A stretch of 64,000 nucleotides of DNA from AP-15 sp963702685 (GTDB taxonomy: Bacteria; Pseudomonadota; Alphaproteobacteria; ATCC43930; CGMCC-115725): assembly GCA_963702685.1 (NCBI GenBank), contig CAVPDQ010000022.1:1-64000 (forward strand), given 5' to 3'. This document shows, piece by piece, positions 9,199-19,371 of the stretch (position 1 is the first letter of the stretch; each line of letters begins with the position of its first letter). Under the pieces are notes generated by a model. That model searched no databases and was not told where the DNA came from. It saw only the letters and a list, made by a program, of their open reading frames with translations. A program made the translations under genes and the position numbers.

Positions 9199-9519
9199 AT
9201 GCCTAAATCGAAGATGATGCTCCCGATCGCAGCGGGCTTGCTGCTGCTCGCTTTATCCGGCAGCGGCCGGGCGCAGGCAGCGCGGCTGCTGCACCTGCGC
9301 TGCACCAACCCGGCCAGCGGGACAAGCTGGCCGATTGTCATCGATCTCGACCACGGCCGCGTCGATGCGTTGGCGGCCACCGTCACCGACCGCTCGATCA
9401 GCTGGCACGATCCGAATCAGGGTTTTTTCGAGCTCGAGCGCGCGACCGGCAAGCTCCAGTTGCGCAACGCGTCGAGCACCGGCGGCTATTTCCTGCATTA
9501 TACCTGCCGGCGGGAGTAG
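9199..9519 (+). CDS. small exported hypothetical protein
   Basis: A 106-residue protein with a clear signal peptide (MLPIAAGLLLLALSGSGRAQA). Two cysteines (LRCTNP and HYTCRRE) frame the mature chain and could form one disulfide. The mature part looks like a short beta-rich domain. ATG 9199 is preferred over 9085 because AAGG lies upstream and the signal peptide then starts correctly. It is divergent from amtB (101-bp shared upstream region). No family recognised. Confidence 0.6.
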   Translation: MPKSKMMLPIAAGLLLLALSGSGRAQAARLLHLRCTNPASGTSWPIVIDLDHGRVDALAATVTDRSISWHDPNQGFFELERATGKLQLRNASSTGGYFLHYTCRRE

Positions 9520-9589
9520 TCCGAAGGCGGGTGCCCACTGCCTAAATTCCAGGCAAAAGGCGAACTTACCGGCAGAAGATTGGGGAGCC

Positions 9590-11297
9590 ATGGCGACATT
9601 CGAGGCCGGCATCGAGGCGCGCGTCGGTTTTGCCTCGAAGACCGGGCTGCGCAAGGAGAACGAGGATTTCGCCGGCGCGCTTTATGGCGCGGAATTGCCG
9701 CAGCCGCGCCACGAGGTGGTGGCGGCGATTGCCGATGGGATCGGCGGCGCCAAGGGGGGCCGGATCGCCGCTGAAACTGCCGTGCGCGGCTTCCTCGATG
9801 GCTTTTGCGATCTGCCCGAAACGATGGAGGTGCAGCGGGCGGGAAGCCGCATCGTCAGCGCGCTCAACGGCTGGATCAATACCCAAGGCCGCCAAGACCC
9901 GGCGCTCGCCGGCATGGGCTGCACCTTTACCGCGGTGGTGCTGCGCGGCCGTGTGGCTCACCTGCTGCATGTCGGCGATACCCGTGCCTACCGGCTCAGC
10001 CGCGACCGCCTGACCTGCCTGACCGTCGATCATGTGCGCCAGGACGGCACCGGCCGCTCGCACACGCTGAACCGAGCCTTGGGCGTCGAGGCCGAGGTGC
10101 GCCTCGACTACGCCAGCCAGCCGGTCGCATTGCACGACCGGTTCCTCTTATGCAGCGACGGCGTGCACGGATTTCTGACCGACCCGGCGATCGCCGAAAT
10201 CCTGCGCGACCGCTCGGCGCCGGAGGACACCGCCGGCGCCTTGGTTGCGGCGGCGCTCCAATCCGGCAGCACCGACAATTGCACCGCCTTGGTTCTGGAC
10301 GTGGTGGCGCTGCCGGCGGCGGGGTCGGGCGACGTCAGCGCCGCGATCCTGCAGCTGCCCATTCTGCCGGCGCCGATCGACGGCGAGACGGTCGACGGGT
10401 TTGTCCTGAAGGCGCTGATTTCCGACGGCCGCTACACGCGCCTCTTCGCGGCCGAGGACGAGATCGAGGGCGGCACTGTCGCGCTGAAGTTCCCCAAGCC
10501 GCAGATTGCCAGCCTCGAGGCTTACCGCGCGGCCTTTGTGCGCGAGGCCTGGGTCGGCGCGCGGGTGCACAATCCCGGCATCGGCCGCGTCATCGAATTG
10601 CCGCCCGGGCGCCAGACCCGTCTCTATACGGTCATGCCGCTCTATCAGGGCGAGCTGTTGGAGACACGAATCTCGCGCAGCCCGGCGCTCGGCTTGGAGG
10701 AAGGGCGCAACATCGCCGTCGGCCTCGCCCGCGCCGTGGCGGCGTTGCATCGCGCCGGCATCGTCCATCGCGACATCAAGCCGGACAACGTGATCCTCGA
10801 AGGCGGCGGCGCGTTGAAGCTGATCGATCTCGGCGTGGTCCGGGTGCCGGGGCTGGAGGAGTTCCCGCGCAGAGAACATTCCCGGCACCGCCGCCTATAT
10901 GGCGCCGGAAATGGCGGCTGGCGAGCCCGGCAACGAGGCGACCGACATTTATGCGCTCGGCGTCACCCTCTACCGCGCCTTCACCGGCGAATATCCCTAC
11001 GCCAACCAGGACGCCACCAGCCCGCCGCGGCGCAGCCGGCCGATGGATTTTTCGACCTTGCGCCCGGACCTGCCGGCCTGGCTCCAGGCCGCGCTGGCGC
11101 GCGCGATCGCGGCTGATCCGGCGCAGCGCTTTGGCGACATGACCGAGCTCGCGCTCGCGCTCGAGGCCGGCCCGGCGCGCGCGCCCGACACCGCACCCCG
11201 GCCGCTGACGCTCTACGAGCGCGCCCCGCTCAGGGTCTGGCAAGCGATCGCCGCGCTGTTGGCGCTGGCCCTTCTCGCCGCGCTGCTGCTGCGCTGA
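9590..11297 (+). pseudogene. PP2C phosphatase-Ser/Thr kinase fusion, frameshifted
   Basis: A bifunctional signalling protein of about 568 residues, split by one frameshift. The first frame (ATG 9590, GGGGAG upstream) has a PP2C domain (KENEDF, IADGIGGAKGG, HVGDTRAYRL, LLCSDGVHGFL, STDNCTALVL), then a Hanks-type kinase up to the catalytic loop HRDIKPDNV and DLG in place of DFG. Near 10866-10871 one extra base moves the reading frame; it resumes as ENIPGTAAYMAPE and runs to a C-terminal membrane helix (IAALLALALLAALLLR). The fusion is an established family, often near nitrate and nitrogen genes. A consensus error would restore a normal gene. Confidence 0.8.
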
Positions 11298-11310
11298 GGG
11301 TGCCGCGGCA

Positions 11311-11328
11311 TTTATGCCGCCCTTACGC
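11311..11328 (+). promoter_or_regulatory. candidate KdpE operator of the kdp operon
   Basis: Two half-sites, TTTATGC (11311) and CTTACGC (11322), repeat at an 11-bp period. After 25 bp comes CTTAAC (11354), a plausible -10 block. The same module with the same spacing precedes kup and the ORF at 22198. E. coli KdpE binds a TTTATAC-N4-TTTACAC direct repeat just upstream of the kdp -35 region, so the match is to a known site type. Confidence 0.75.
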
Positions 11329-11404
11329 GGCGGGGGACCGATCCGGCTCGAAACTTAACGCCCGGCCGTGCACTTGATCGGCATCCGGTCGCGAGGTTCG
11401 TGCC

Positions 11405-11488
11405 GTGCTCGATTTTCTGATGGTTGGCGCCGGCGCCGCGTTTTTCGCTCTCGCGATCCTCTATGGGCTCGCCTGCGAGAGGATGTGA
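11405..11488 (+). CDS. 27-residue membrane peptide upstream of kdpF
   Basis: A GTG-initiated ORF encoding one transmembrane helix (FLMVGAGAAFFALAILYGLA) and a short CERM tail. Tiny single-helix ORFs ending ACxRx occur directly before kdpF in many alphaproteobacterial kdp operons, so this is probably real. Its role is unknown; it might assist assembly of the Kdp complex as KdpF does. It ends eight bases before kdpF. Confidence 0.65.
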   Translation: MLDFLMVGAGAAFFALAILYGLACERM

Positions 11489-11495
11489 GACGGAG

Positions 11496-11585
11496 ATGGT
11501 GCTCGACTATGCCCTCGGCGCGATCGTGACGATCGCGATCGTGATCTATCTCGTCTACGCGCTGATCAATCCCGAGCGGTTTTAG
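11496..11585 (+). CDS. kdpF: K+-transporting ATPase subunit KdpF
   Basis: A 29-residue single-helix peptide (MVLDYALGAIVTIAIVIYLV...) ending in the typical LINPERF. KdpF stabilises the KdpABC complex in the membrane. It sits 10 bases before kdpA, and its stop codon overlaps the kdpA ribosome site (TAGGAGA). Confidence 0.92.
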   Translation: MVLDYALGAIVTIAIVIYLVYALINPERF

Positions 11586-11595
11586 GAGACGCGCG

Positions 11596-13332
11596 ATGAC
11601 AGCCAATGGCTGGGTGCAGATCGCGCTGTTCAGCGTGATCGTGATCGCCGTCACGCGACCGCTCGGCGGCTATATGACGCGGGTCTTTGCCGGCGAGCGC
11701 ACAGTCCTGCGGCCGGCGCTGAGGCCGGTCGAGCGCGCGGTTTACTGTTGCTGCGGCGTTGACGAAAGGGAGGAGCAGCATTGGCTGACCTACGCCGTCG
11801 CGATGCTGCTGTTCAGCGTCGCCGGCTTTGTCGTGCTCTACGCCTTGCAGCGGCTGCAATGGTATCTGCCGTTCAACCCGCAGGGCCAGGCCGGCGTCGA
11901 GCAGAGCCTCGCCTTCAATACCTCGGTCAGCTTTGTCACCAACACCAACTGGCAGGCCTATAGCGGCGAGACCACTATGGGCTATCTGGTGCAGATGGCG
12001 GGGCTCACCGTGCACAACTTTGTGTCGGCGGCCACCGGTATCGCCATGGCGCTGGCGCTGATCCGCGGGTTCGTGCGGCGAGAGGCCAAGACGATCGGCA
12101 ATTTCTGGGTCGATCTGACCCGCGGCACGCTCTACATCCTGCTGCCGATCTCGATCGTGGTCGGGCTGGTGCTGGTCTGGCAGGGAGTGCCGCAGAACCT
12201 CGGCGCCTACACCGAGGCGACCACCCTCGAAGGCGCCAAGCAAATCATCGCCCAGGGTCCGGTCGGCTCGCAGGAGATCATCAAGGAGCTGGGCACCAAT
12301 GGCGGCGGGTTCTTCAATGCGAACTCGGCGCATCCCTACGAGAACCCGAATGCGATAACGAATTTGATCGAGCTCGTCGCGATCTTCGCGATCGGCGCCG
12401 GGCTGACCAATGTGCTCGGGCGCATGGTCAAAGACGAACGCCAGGGCTGGGCGATTTTTGCCGCGATGGCGGTTCTGTTTTTGGCCGGGATCGCCGTCGC
12501 CTACTCATCCGAAGCCCAGGGCAACCCCGCCTTTGCAGCACTTCACGTCGACTCGTCCGTGGGCAGCCTGCAAGCGGGCGGCAACATGGAAGGCAAGGAG
12601 GTTCGGTTCGGCCCGGTGCTGTCGGCGCTATGGGCGACGGTGACGACCGACACCTCGTGCGGCGCCGTCAATTCGATGCATGACAGCTACCTGCCGTTGG
12701 GCGGCATGGTGCCGCTCGTCAACATGCAGCTCGGCGAGGTGATTTTCGGCGGCGTCGGCTCCGGGCTCTACGGCATCCTCGGCTTTGCCATCGTCGCGAT
12801 GTTCGTCGCCGGGCTGATGGTCGGCCGCACGCCCGAATATCTCGGCAAAAAGCTCGAAGCCAAGGAGGTCAAGATGACCATCCTGGCGCTCTTGAGCCTG
12901 CCGTTGTCGATCCTCGGCTGGACCGCGCTCGCGACCGTATCGCCGGCCGGGCTCGCCGGCATCGCCAATGCCGGCCCGCACGGCTTCAGCGAGATCCTCT
13001 ACGCCTACACCGAGGGCACCGCCAACAATGGCAGCGCCTTTGCCGGGCTCTCGGCCAATACGCTGTTCTACAATCTGACGATCGCCGCGGCGATGCTGAT
13101 CGGCCGGTTCATCTTTGTGATCCCGATGCTGGCGGTGGCCGGATCGCTGGCGCAGAAAAAATTGCTGGCGCCCTCGGCCGGCACGTTCCCAACACATAGC
13201 CCGCAATTTGTCGGGCTCTTGGTCGGCGTCATCCTGATCATCGGCGGCTTGACCTATTTCCCGGCGATTGCGCTGGGGCCGGTGACCGAGCAGGTGGCGA
13301 TGAGCCAAGGCAAGCTTTACGCCGGGCCGTAA
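11596..13332 (+). CDS. kdpA: K+-transporting ATPase subunit A
   Basis: The potassium-selective channel subunit of the high-affinity KdpFABC pump, 578 residues with ten membrane helices. All four selectivity-filter regions are present (TNTNWQAYSG, GTNGGGFFNANSAHPYENP, SCGAVNSMHDSYLP, ANNGSAFAG). ATG 11596 is preceded by AGGAGA. The reading frame is intact, unlike kdpB and kdpC downstream. The 211-bp gap to kdpB is unusually long and is filled by a palindromic element. Confidence 0.97.
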   Translation: MTANGWVQIALFSVIVIAVTRPLGGYMTRVFAGERTVLRPALRPVERAVYCCCGVDEREEQHWLTYAVAMLLFSVAGFVVLYALQRLQWYLPFNPQGQAGVEQSLAFNTSVSFVTNTNWQAYSGETTMGYLVQMAGLTVHNFVSAATGIAMALALIRGFVRREAKTIGNFWVDLTRGTLYILLPISIVVGLVLVWQGVPQNLGAYTEATTLEGAKQIIAQGPVGSQEIIKELGTNGGGFFNANSAHPYENPNAITNLIELVAIFAIGAGLTNVLGRMVKDERQGWAIFAAMAVLFLAGIAVAYSSEAQGNPAFAALHVDSSVGSLQAGGNMEGKEVRFGPVLSALWATVTTDTSCGAVNSMHDSYLPLGGMVPLVNMQLGEVIFGGVGSGLYGILGFAIVAMFVAGLMVGRTPEYLGKKLEAKEVKMTILALLSLPLSILGWTALATVSPAGLAGIANAGPHGFSEILYAYTEGTANNGSAFAGLSANTLFYNLTIAAAMLIGRFIFVIPMLAVAGSLAQKKLLAPSAGTFPTHSPQFVGLLVGVILIIGGLTYFPAIALGPVTEQVAMSQGKLYAGP

Positions 13333-13387
13333 GCCGCCGACTGAGAAGACCGACACTTCATGATGTCACACCGAGGCGCTGCCACTG

Positions 13388-13495
13388 GTCATGGCCGGGC
13401 TTGTCCCAGGCTTGTACCGGCCATCCACGCTGCCGGCGGCAACTGCATCGCCGCCGCATTAGGACGTGGATCAGCGAGGCGAGCCCGGTGATGAC
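13388..13495. repeat. nested palindromic element between kdpA and kdpB
   Basis: The left arm GTCATGGCCGGGCTTGTCC (13388-13406) pairs imperfectly with AGCCCGGTGATGAC (ending 13495). Inside, ATGGCCGG/CCGGCCAT (13391/13417) and CATCCACG/CGTGGATC (13421/13465) form further stems. This is a dispersed intergenic palindrome type common in alphaproteobacteria, here inserted within an operon. Confidence 0.6.
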
Positions 13496-13543
13496 GGCTG
13501 TGGCGACGAAGCAGGCTGCAACCAAGCGTAATGGAGCCCAAAG

Positions 13544-15684
13544 ATGACCGATATCACCCCGATCATCGGCCTTTCGCCGAGCGCGTTGGTCAAGCGCAGC
13601 CTGCGGCCGATGTCCTTGTTCGACCGGTCGCTGATCGTGCCGGCGATCGTGGCGTCGTTCCGCAAGCTCGATCCGCGCACTTTATACAAGAACCCGGTCA
13701 TGTTCTGCGTCGAGATCGTCTCGGTGCTGACTACCGTATTTTTTGTCCGCGACCTGTTCGCCGGTGCCGGCAAGGCTGTCGGCAGCAACGCGCTGTTTTC
13801 TGGTCAGATCACGATTTGGCTCTGGTTCACGGTGCTGTTTGCCAATTTCGCCGAGGCGGTGGCCGAAGGCCGCGGCAAAGCGCAAGCCGACGCGCTGCGC
13901 CGCACCAGGAGCGAGACCAAGGCAAAGCGCATCGAAGCGACACAGTCGCGCAACTTCGAGCTCGTCGACGCGGCCGCGCTGCGATCGGGCGATCTGGTGC
14001 TGGTCGATGCCGGCGATCTGATCCCGAGCGACGGCGAGGTCGTCGAGGGTGTGGCCTCGGTCGATGAATTCGGCGATCACCGGGGAATCGGCGCCGGTCA
14101 TCCGCGAAAGCGGCGGCGACCGTTCGGCCGTCACCGGCGGCACCCGCGTTACCTCCGATTGGTTGAAGGTGAGGATCACCGCGGCGCAGGGCTCGACCTT
14201 TCTCGACCGTATGATCGCTTTGGTCGAGGGTGCGGTGCGGCAGAAGACGCCGAACGAGATCGCGCTGAACATCCTGCTCGCCGGCATGACGTTGATCTTC
14301 GTCTTCGCCACGGTGACGATCCCGAGCTTTGTCGCCTATGCCGGGGGTGCGGTGTCGATCGTCGTGCTGACGGCGTTGTTCGTCTGTCTGATCCCGACGA
14401 CGATCGGTGCGCTATTGTCGGCGATCGGCATCGCCGGCATGGACCGGCTGGTGCGATTTAATGTGCTGGCGATGTCGGGGCGAGCCGTCGAAGCCGCCGG
14501 CGACATCGATACCTTGCTGCTCGACAAAACCGGGACGATCACCCTCGGCAACCGCCAGGCGACAGAGTTCATCGCGGCACCCGGCGTCGACCCGGCCGAT
14601 CTCGCCGACGCGGCGCAGATCGCTTCGCTGTCCGACGAGACGCCGGAAGGCCGCTCCATCGTCGTCCTCGCCAAAGAGAAATACGGTCTGCGCGCGCGCG
14701 AAATGGCGCCGCTCGGCACCAAGTTCGTCCCGTTCTCGGCCGAAACTCGGATGAGCGGCATCGATATCGGCGATGTCTTGATCCGCAAGGGAGCCGTAGA
14801 TGCGATCGTCGCCTTTGCCGAAGGTGCTGGCGCGGGGCCGGCCCCCCCGGGCGGGCAGGCTCGCGGGCAAGCTCGCGCCGTGACCGCAATCGCCGAACGC
14901 ATCGCCAAAGAAGGCGGAACGCCGCTCGCCGTCGCCAAGGGTGGGCGCTTGCTCGGCGTCATTCATTTGAAGGACATCGTCAAAGGCGGCATCCGCGAGC
15001 GTTTTGCCGAGTTGCGCCGGATGGGAATCCGCACCGTCATGATCACCGGCGACAACCCGCTGACCGCAGCGGCGATAGCCGCCGAATCGGGGGTCGATGA
15101 TTTTCTTGCCCAGGCCAAACCCGAAGAAAAATTGGCGCTGATCCGCAAAGAGCAGGCGTCGGGCAAGCTCGTCGCGATGTGCGGCGACGGCACCAACGAC
15201 GCCCCGGCCTTGGCCCAATCCGATGTCGGCGTGGCAATGAACACCGGCACGATGGCGGCGCGCGAAGCCGGCAACATGGTCGATCTCGACAGCGATCCGA
15301 CCAAGCTCATAGAGATCGTCGAGATCGGCAAGCAGCTGCTAATCACCCGCGGTGCCTTGACGACGTTTTCGATCGCCAACGACGTCGCCAAATATTTCGC
15401 GATCATCCCGGCGATGTTCGTCGGCGTTCTACCCGCAGCTCGTGGTCATCAACATCATGCGGCTGCACAGCCCCGAGAGCGCCATCCTGTCGGCGATCAT
15501 CTTCAACGCGCTGATCATCATCGCGCTGATCCCGCTGGCCTTGCGCGGCGTCAAATTTCGCCCGATCGGCGCGGCGGCGATCTTGCGCCGCAATCTGCTG
15601 ATTTTCGGCGTTGGCGGGCTGATCGTGCCGTTTATCGGGATCAAGCTGATCGACCTCGCGGTCACCGCCATCGGCCTTGCGTGA
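13544..15684 (+). pseudogene. kdpB: K+-transporting ATPase subunit B, two frameshifts
   Basis: The P-type ATPase subunit that powers KdpFABC, present over its full length (about 712 codons) but in three frames. Frame 1 runs from ATG 13544 to the TGES loop, where one extra T at 14069/14070 breaks VDESAITGE. Frame 2 carries the phosphorylation site DKTGTITLG, the GDGTNDAPAL hinge and most of the C-domain; one extra base at 15425/15426 breaks FVGFYPQLVV. Frame 3 (VVINIMRLHSPESAI...) reaches TGA 15684. An acidic/glycine-rich insert (GAGPAPPGGQARGQAR) lies in the N-domain. No residue needed for catalysis is lost apart from the shifts, so two sequencing errors would restore the gene. Confidence 0.88.
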
Positions 15685-15711
15685 TCGGACCGGATATGAC
15701 GCCGTGTTTTG

Positions 15712-15993
15712 TTCGTCATTCCTGCGAAATCAGGAATCCAGGGCCGCGAGACCGGAGCAGCGGCTCCGGACCCCCGCGTTCGAGCATGTGAAGAAATGAC
15801 CAAACGTCTGTCATTCCGGGCGCGGGCACTGCCCGCGAGCCCGCGAACCTATGAACACCAGGACGTCGAACATCTTGGCAAATATCAGGTGTTCATGCTG
15901 GGTTCCGGGCTCAGGCGCCTTCGAGGCCGCCCCGGAATGACAGCCACTTGGAAAGAACAATTTCTTCACACGCTCGTTCGCGGGGGTGACGAA
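15712..15993. repeat. nested inverted-repeat element between kdpB and kdpC
   Basis: The outer arms TTCGTCATTCCTGCGAA (15712-15728) and TTCGCGGGGGTGACGAA (15977-15993) are inverted. The inner arms TGTCATTCCGGG (15809-15820) and CCCGGAATGACA (15931-15942) are a perfect 12-bp inverted pair. The inner unit is closely related to the one at 44088-44212. It fills the 348-bp kdpB-kdpC gap; no gene lies inside. Confidence 0.8.
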
Positions 15994-16032
15994 TAAAGTG
16001 CTGTCTGACGTTAATTCTCGAGGCGTTCCATT

Positions 16033-16634
16033 ATGTTAAGGCAAGTCCGTCCTGCAATCCTGATGATCGCCGTCATGACTATCGATCACCGGTCTCGTCT
16101 ATCCGCTCGGGATGACCGGGCTCGCGCAGCTCTTCTTTCCGCACCAGGCAAACGGCAGCCTGGTCGAACGGGACGGCAAGGTGATCGGGTCGAGCCTGAT
16201 CGGCCAGAGCTTCACCTCCGACAAATATTTCCACGGCCGTCCGTCAGCAACGACCGAGCCCGATCCGAAAGATCCGACAAAGACGGTTCCGGCACCCTAT
16301 GCCGCAGACAATTCGGCCGGCTCGAACCTCGGACCGACCAGCCAGGCGCTGATCGACCGGGTCAAGGCCGACGCTGCAAAGCTGGCAAAGGAAAATCCGG
16401 GAACGCCTATCCCGGTCGATCTGGTGACGACATCGGCGAGCGGGCTCGACCCCGACATCACCCCGGCCGCGGCGCTGTTCCAGGTGCCGCGGGTGGCCGA
16501 GGCGCGGCATCTCGACCCGGCAAAGCTCCGCGCTCTGATCGACGACGAATACGCAAGACCGGGTTCTCGGCATTCTCGGCGAGGAGCGGGTCAATGTGCT
16601 GGCATTGAACCTGGCGCTCGACCGGCTACGCTGA
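16033..16634 (+). pseudogene. kdpC: K+-transporting ATPase subunit C, two frameshifts
   Basis: KdpC is the single-helix subunit needed for assembly and affinity of the Kdp pump. About 200 codons are recognisable in three frames. ATG 16033 encodes the membrane helix start (LRQVRPAILMIAVMTI); one extra G at 16084 shifts it. ITGLVYPLGMTGLAQ and the extracytoplasmic domain (GSSLIGQSFTSDKYFHGRPS, ASGLDPDITPAAALFQVPRV) follow. One extra T near 16550 shifts again, and ILGEERVNVLALNLALDRLR ends the protein at TGA 16632. A longer ORF that reads on to 16738 is only the uncorrected second frame. Confidence 0.88.
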
Positions 16635-16662
16635 GCGCCGCGAAATGCGCTAAGCTCCGGCC

Positions 16663-19371
16663 ATGGCGGAGCGCGAGGCAAGACCGTCGCCGGAGGCGCT
16701 GCTCGCCGCGGCAAAAGAGGAAGGCCGCGGCCGGCTGAAGATCTTTCTCGGCGCCGCGCCCGGCGTCGGCAAGACCTACGAGATGCTGCTGACCGCGCGC
16801 GCCAAAGCACGCGACGGCGTCGATGTCGTGGTCGGCATCGTCGAGCCGCACGGCCGGCCCGAGACCGAGGCATTGCTCGACGGCATCGAGACCGTCCCGC
16901 GCCGGCAGATCGAGTACAAGGGCCACATTCTCGCCGAGATGGACCTCGACGCGATCCTGAAGCGCCGGCCGGGGCTCGTGCTCGTCGATGAGCTAGCGCA
17001 CACCAACGCGCCGGGCAGCCGTCACCCCAAGCGCTATCTTGATGTCGAGGAGCTGATCGGCGCCGGGATCGACGTGCTCGCCACACTCAATATCCAGCAT
17101 GTCGAGAGCCTCAACGACGTCGTCGCGCGGATCACCCGGATCCGGGTGCGCGAGACCGTGCCCGACAGCGTGCTCGACCAGGCCGACGATATCGAGGTGG
17201 TCGATCTCTCGCCCGAAGACCTGATCAAGCGGCTGCACGAAGGCAAGGTTTATGTGCCGCAGCAGGCCGAGCGCGCGATCCGCCATTTCTTCTCGCCGGG
17301 CAATCTGACGGCATTGCGCGAGCTGGCGTTGCGCCGCACCGCCCAGCGGGTCGATGAGCAGCTGCTCTCGCACATGCGCGCGCATGCGATTTCGGGCCCG
17401 TGGCCGGCCGGCGAGCGGGTGCTGGTCTGTGTCGGCGAGATGCGGGGCACCGCCGCGCTGGTCCGCTACGCCCGCCGGGTCGCCGACCGGCTGCGGGTGC
17501 CGTGGACGGCGCTTCACATCGAAACGGCGCGGACCGGGCGGCTCAGCGATGCCGAGCGCGACCGCATCGCCGACCATCTGCGGCTGGCCGAGCGGCTCGG
17601 TGCGGCGACGATCACGATCCCCGGCCGCAATATCGCCGACGAAGTCGTCGCCTACGCCACCGCCAACAACATCACCCAGATCGTGATCGGCAAATCGAGC
17701 CGGCCGCGCTGGTTCGAGATATTGCACGGCTCGGTCGTGCACGATCTGGTGCGCCGCACCGGGCCGATCAGCGTTCATGTGATCTCGACCGACGATGGCG
17801 AGCCGGTTTCGGGGCCGTCGATCGAGACCCGCGCCGCCCCTCGCCCGGTGCCGATCGAACGCTATGCCGGGAGCGCCGGCGCGGTTGCGGCAGCGCTCGG
17901 CATCGGTCTTTGGCTCGAACGGTTTGTCGCGGTCCAGAGCATCTCGCTGGTGTTTCTGACCGCGGTGCTCGCCTCCGCGGTCGCCTGGGGGTTGTGGCCG
18001 TCGCTGTTCGCCTGCCTGCTCAGCGTTCTCGCTTACAACTTTTTCTTTCTGCCGCCGCTGCATGCGCTGACCGTCGCCGACCCTGAGAATGTGGTGGCGC
18101 TCTTCGTCTTTCTGATCGTGGCGGTGATCGTCAGCAATCTGGCCGCGGCGACGCGCCGTCAGGTGTCGAGCGCCCGCGCGCGGGCAAAGACCACGGCCGA
18201 GCTGTACGCGTTCAGCCGCAAGCTCGCCGCGATCGGCGCGCTCGACGATTTGTTGTGGGCGACCGCTTATCAGATCGCCTCGATGCTCAAGGTCCGCACC
18301 GTGCTGCTGCTGCCGGCAGCCGAAAGCGACGGGCTCGAAATCCGGTCGGGCTATCCGCCCGAAGACCGGCTCGACGATGCCGACCTGGCGGCGGCGCGCT
18401 GGAGCTGGGAGCACAACCGGGTTGCCGGCCGCGGCTCCGATACCCTGCCCGGCGGCAAGCGATTGTTTCTGCCGCTGCGCACCGAGAGCGGCCCGGTCGG
18501 CGTGATCGGCATCGACCGGGAAGTGCCGGGCCCGCTGCTGACGCCGGAAGAGCGCCGTCTGCTCGATGCGCTCGCCGACCAGGCCGCGGTTGCGATCGAG
18601 CGCATCGCTCTCGCCAAAGGGCTCGACGAGGCGCGCGTTCTGGCCGAAACCGAGCGGCTGCGCGCCGCGCTCTTGACCTCGATCTCGCACGATTTGCGCA
18701 CGCCGCTCGCGGCGATTTTGGGGGCGGCGTCGAGCTTGCGCGCCAGCCCCGAGAAATATGGCGCGGCCGAGCGCGAGGAATTGCTGGCGACATTGCAGGA
18801 GGAGGCCGAGCGGCTGACCCGGTTCGTCGCCAACTTGCTCGACATGACCCGGCTCGAATCGGGCGCGATCGAGTTGACCTTGGAGCCGAGCGATATCGCC
18901 GACATCATCGGCGCGGCCTTGCGCCGGGCCGGCGACGTCTTGGCGCAGCACCGGGTCGATGTCGAGATCGAGCCGGGATTGCCGATGCTGCGGCTCGACC
19001 CCGTGCTGCTCGAGCAGGTGCTGTTCAACCTTCTCGACAACGCCGCCAAATATTCCCCGCTGCAGAGCCGGATCAGGGTCCGCGCCGCGGGCGACGACGA
19101 GCTCGTCGAGATCGAGATCGCCGATCAAGGGCCGGGAATTCCGCCGGCCGATTTGGAGCGCGTCTTCGACAAATTCTATCGGGTGCAGGCGCAGGACCGC
19201 CGGCGCGCCGGGACCGGGCTCGGTCTCGCCATTTGCCGCGGCTTTGTCGAGGCGCAAGGCGGGTCGATCACGGCCCGTAACCGGCGCGCCGGCTCGGGCG
19301 CGGTGCTGACCATCCGGATGCCGGCCAGCGCCGAGATCGAGGCCGGGCAGCCGGTGCTGGCGCATGGCTAA
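16663..19371 (+). CDS. kdpD: K+-sensing histidine kinase KdpD
   Basis: A 902-residue membrane sensor kinase that activates KdpE under K+ limitation or osmotic stress. In order: the KdpD N-domain with Walker A (GAAPGVGKT, residues 30-38) and DELAHTNAPGSRHPKR; a USP-like domain (about 245-370) ending IGKSSRPRW; four membrane helices (about 400-490); a GAF-like region; then the HisKA site SISHDLRTPL with His676, and an ATPase domain with N, G1 and G2 boxes (LLDNAAKYSP, DQGPGIP, GTGLGLAIC). The frame is intact. The last eight bases overlap kdpE. Confidence 0.97.
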   Translation: MAEREARPSPEALLAAAKEEGRGRLKIFLGAAPGVGKTYEMLLTARAKARDGVDVVVGIVEPHGRPETEALLDGIETVPRRQIEYKGHILAEMDLDAILKRRPGLVLVDELAHTNAPGSRHPKRYLDVEELIGAGIDVLATLNIQHVESLNDVVARITRIRVRETVPDSVLDQADDIEVVDLSPEDLIKRLHEGKVYVPQQAERAIRHFFSPGNLTALRELALRRTAQRVDEQLLSHMRAHAISGPWPAGERVLVCVGEMRGTAALVRYARRVADRLRVPWTALHIETARTGRLSDAERDRIADHLRLAERLGAATITIPGRNIADEVVAYATANNITQIVIGKSSRPRWFEILHGSVVHDLVRRTGPISVHVISTDDGEPVSGPSIETRAAPRPVPIERYAGSAGAVAAALGIGLWLERFVAVQSISLVFLTAVLASAVAWGLWPSLFACLLSVLAYNFFFLPPLHALTVADPENVVALFVFLIVAVIVSNLAAATRRQVSSARARAKTTAELYAFSRKLAAIGALDDLLWATAYQIASMLKVRTVLLLPAAESDGLEIRSGYPPEDRLDDADLAAARWSWEHNRVAGRGSDTLPGGKRLFLPLRTESGPVGVIGIDREVPGPLLTPEERRLLDALADQAAVAIERIALAKGLDEARVLAETERLRAALLTSISHDLRTPLAAILGAASSLRASPEKYGAAEREELLATLQEEAERLTRFVANLLDMTRLESGAIELTLEPSDIADIIGAALRRAGDVLAQHRVDVEIEPGLPMLRLDPVLLEQVLFNLLDNAAKYSPLQSRIRVRAAGDDELVEIEIADQGPGIPPADLERVFDKFYRVQAQDRRRAGTGLGLAICRGFVEAQGGSITARNRRAGSGAVLTIRMPASAEIEAGQPVLAHG

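Noticed and set aside
10860..10875. Programmed +1 frameshifting in the PP2C-kinase gene
   Set aside because: There is no slippery heptamer or rare-codon/stop arrangement, and relatives of this family are read in a single frame; error or mutation is simpler.
16112..16738. A 208-codon ORF as the complete KdpC
   Set aside because: Its start lacks the membrane helix, and its last 60 codons are out of frame with the family; the correct N- and C-termini lie in other frames.
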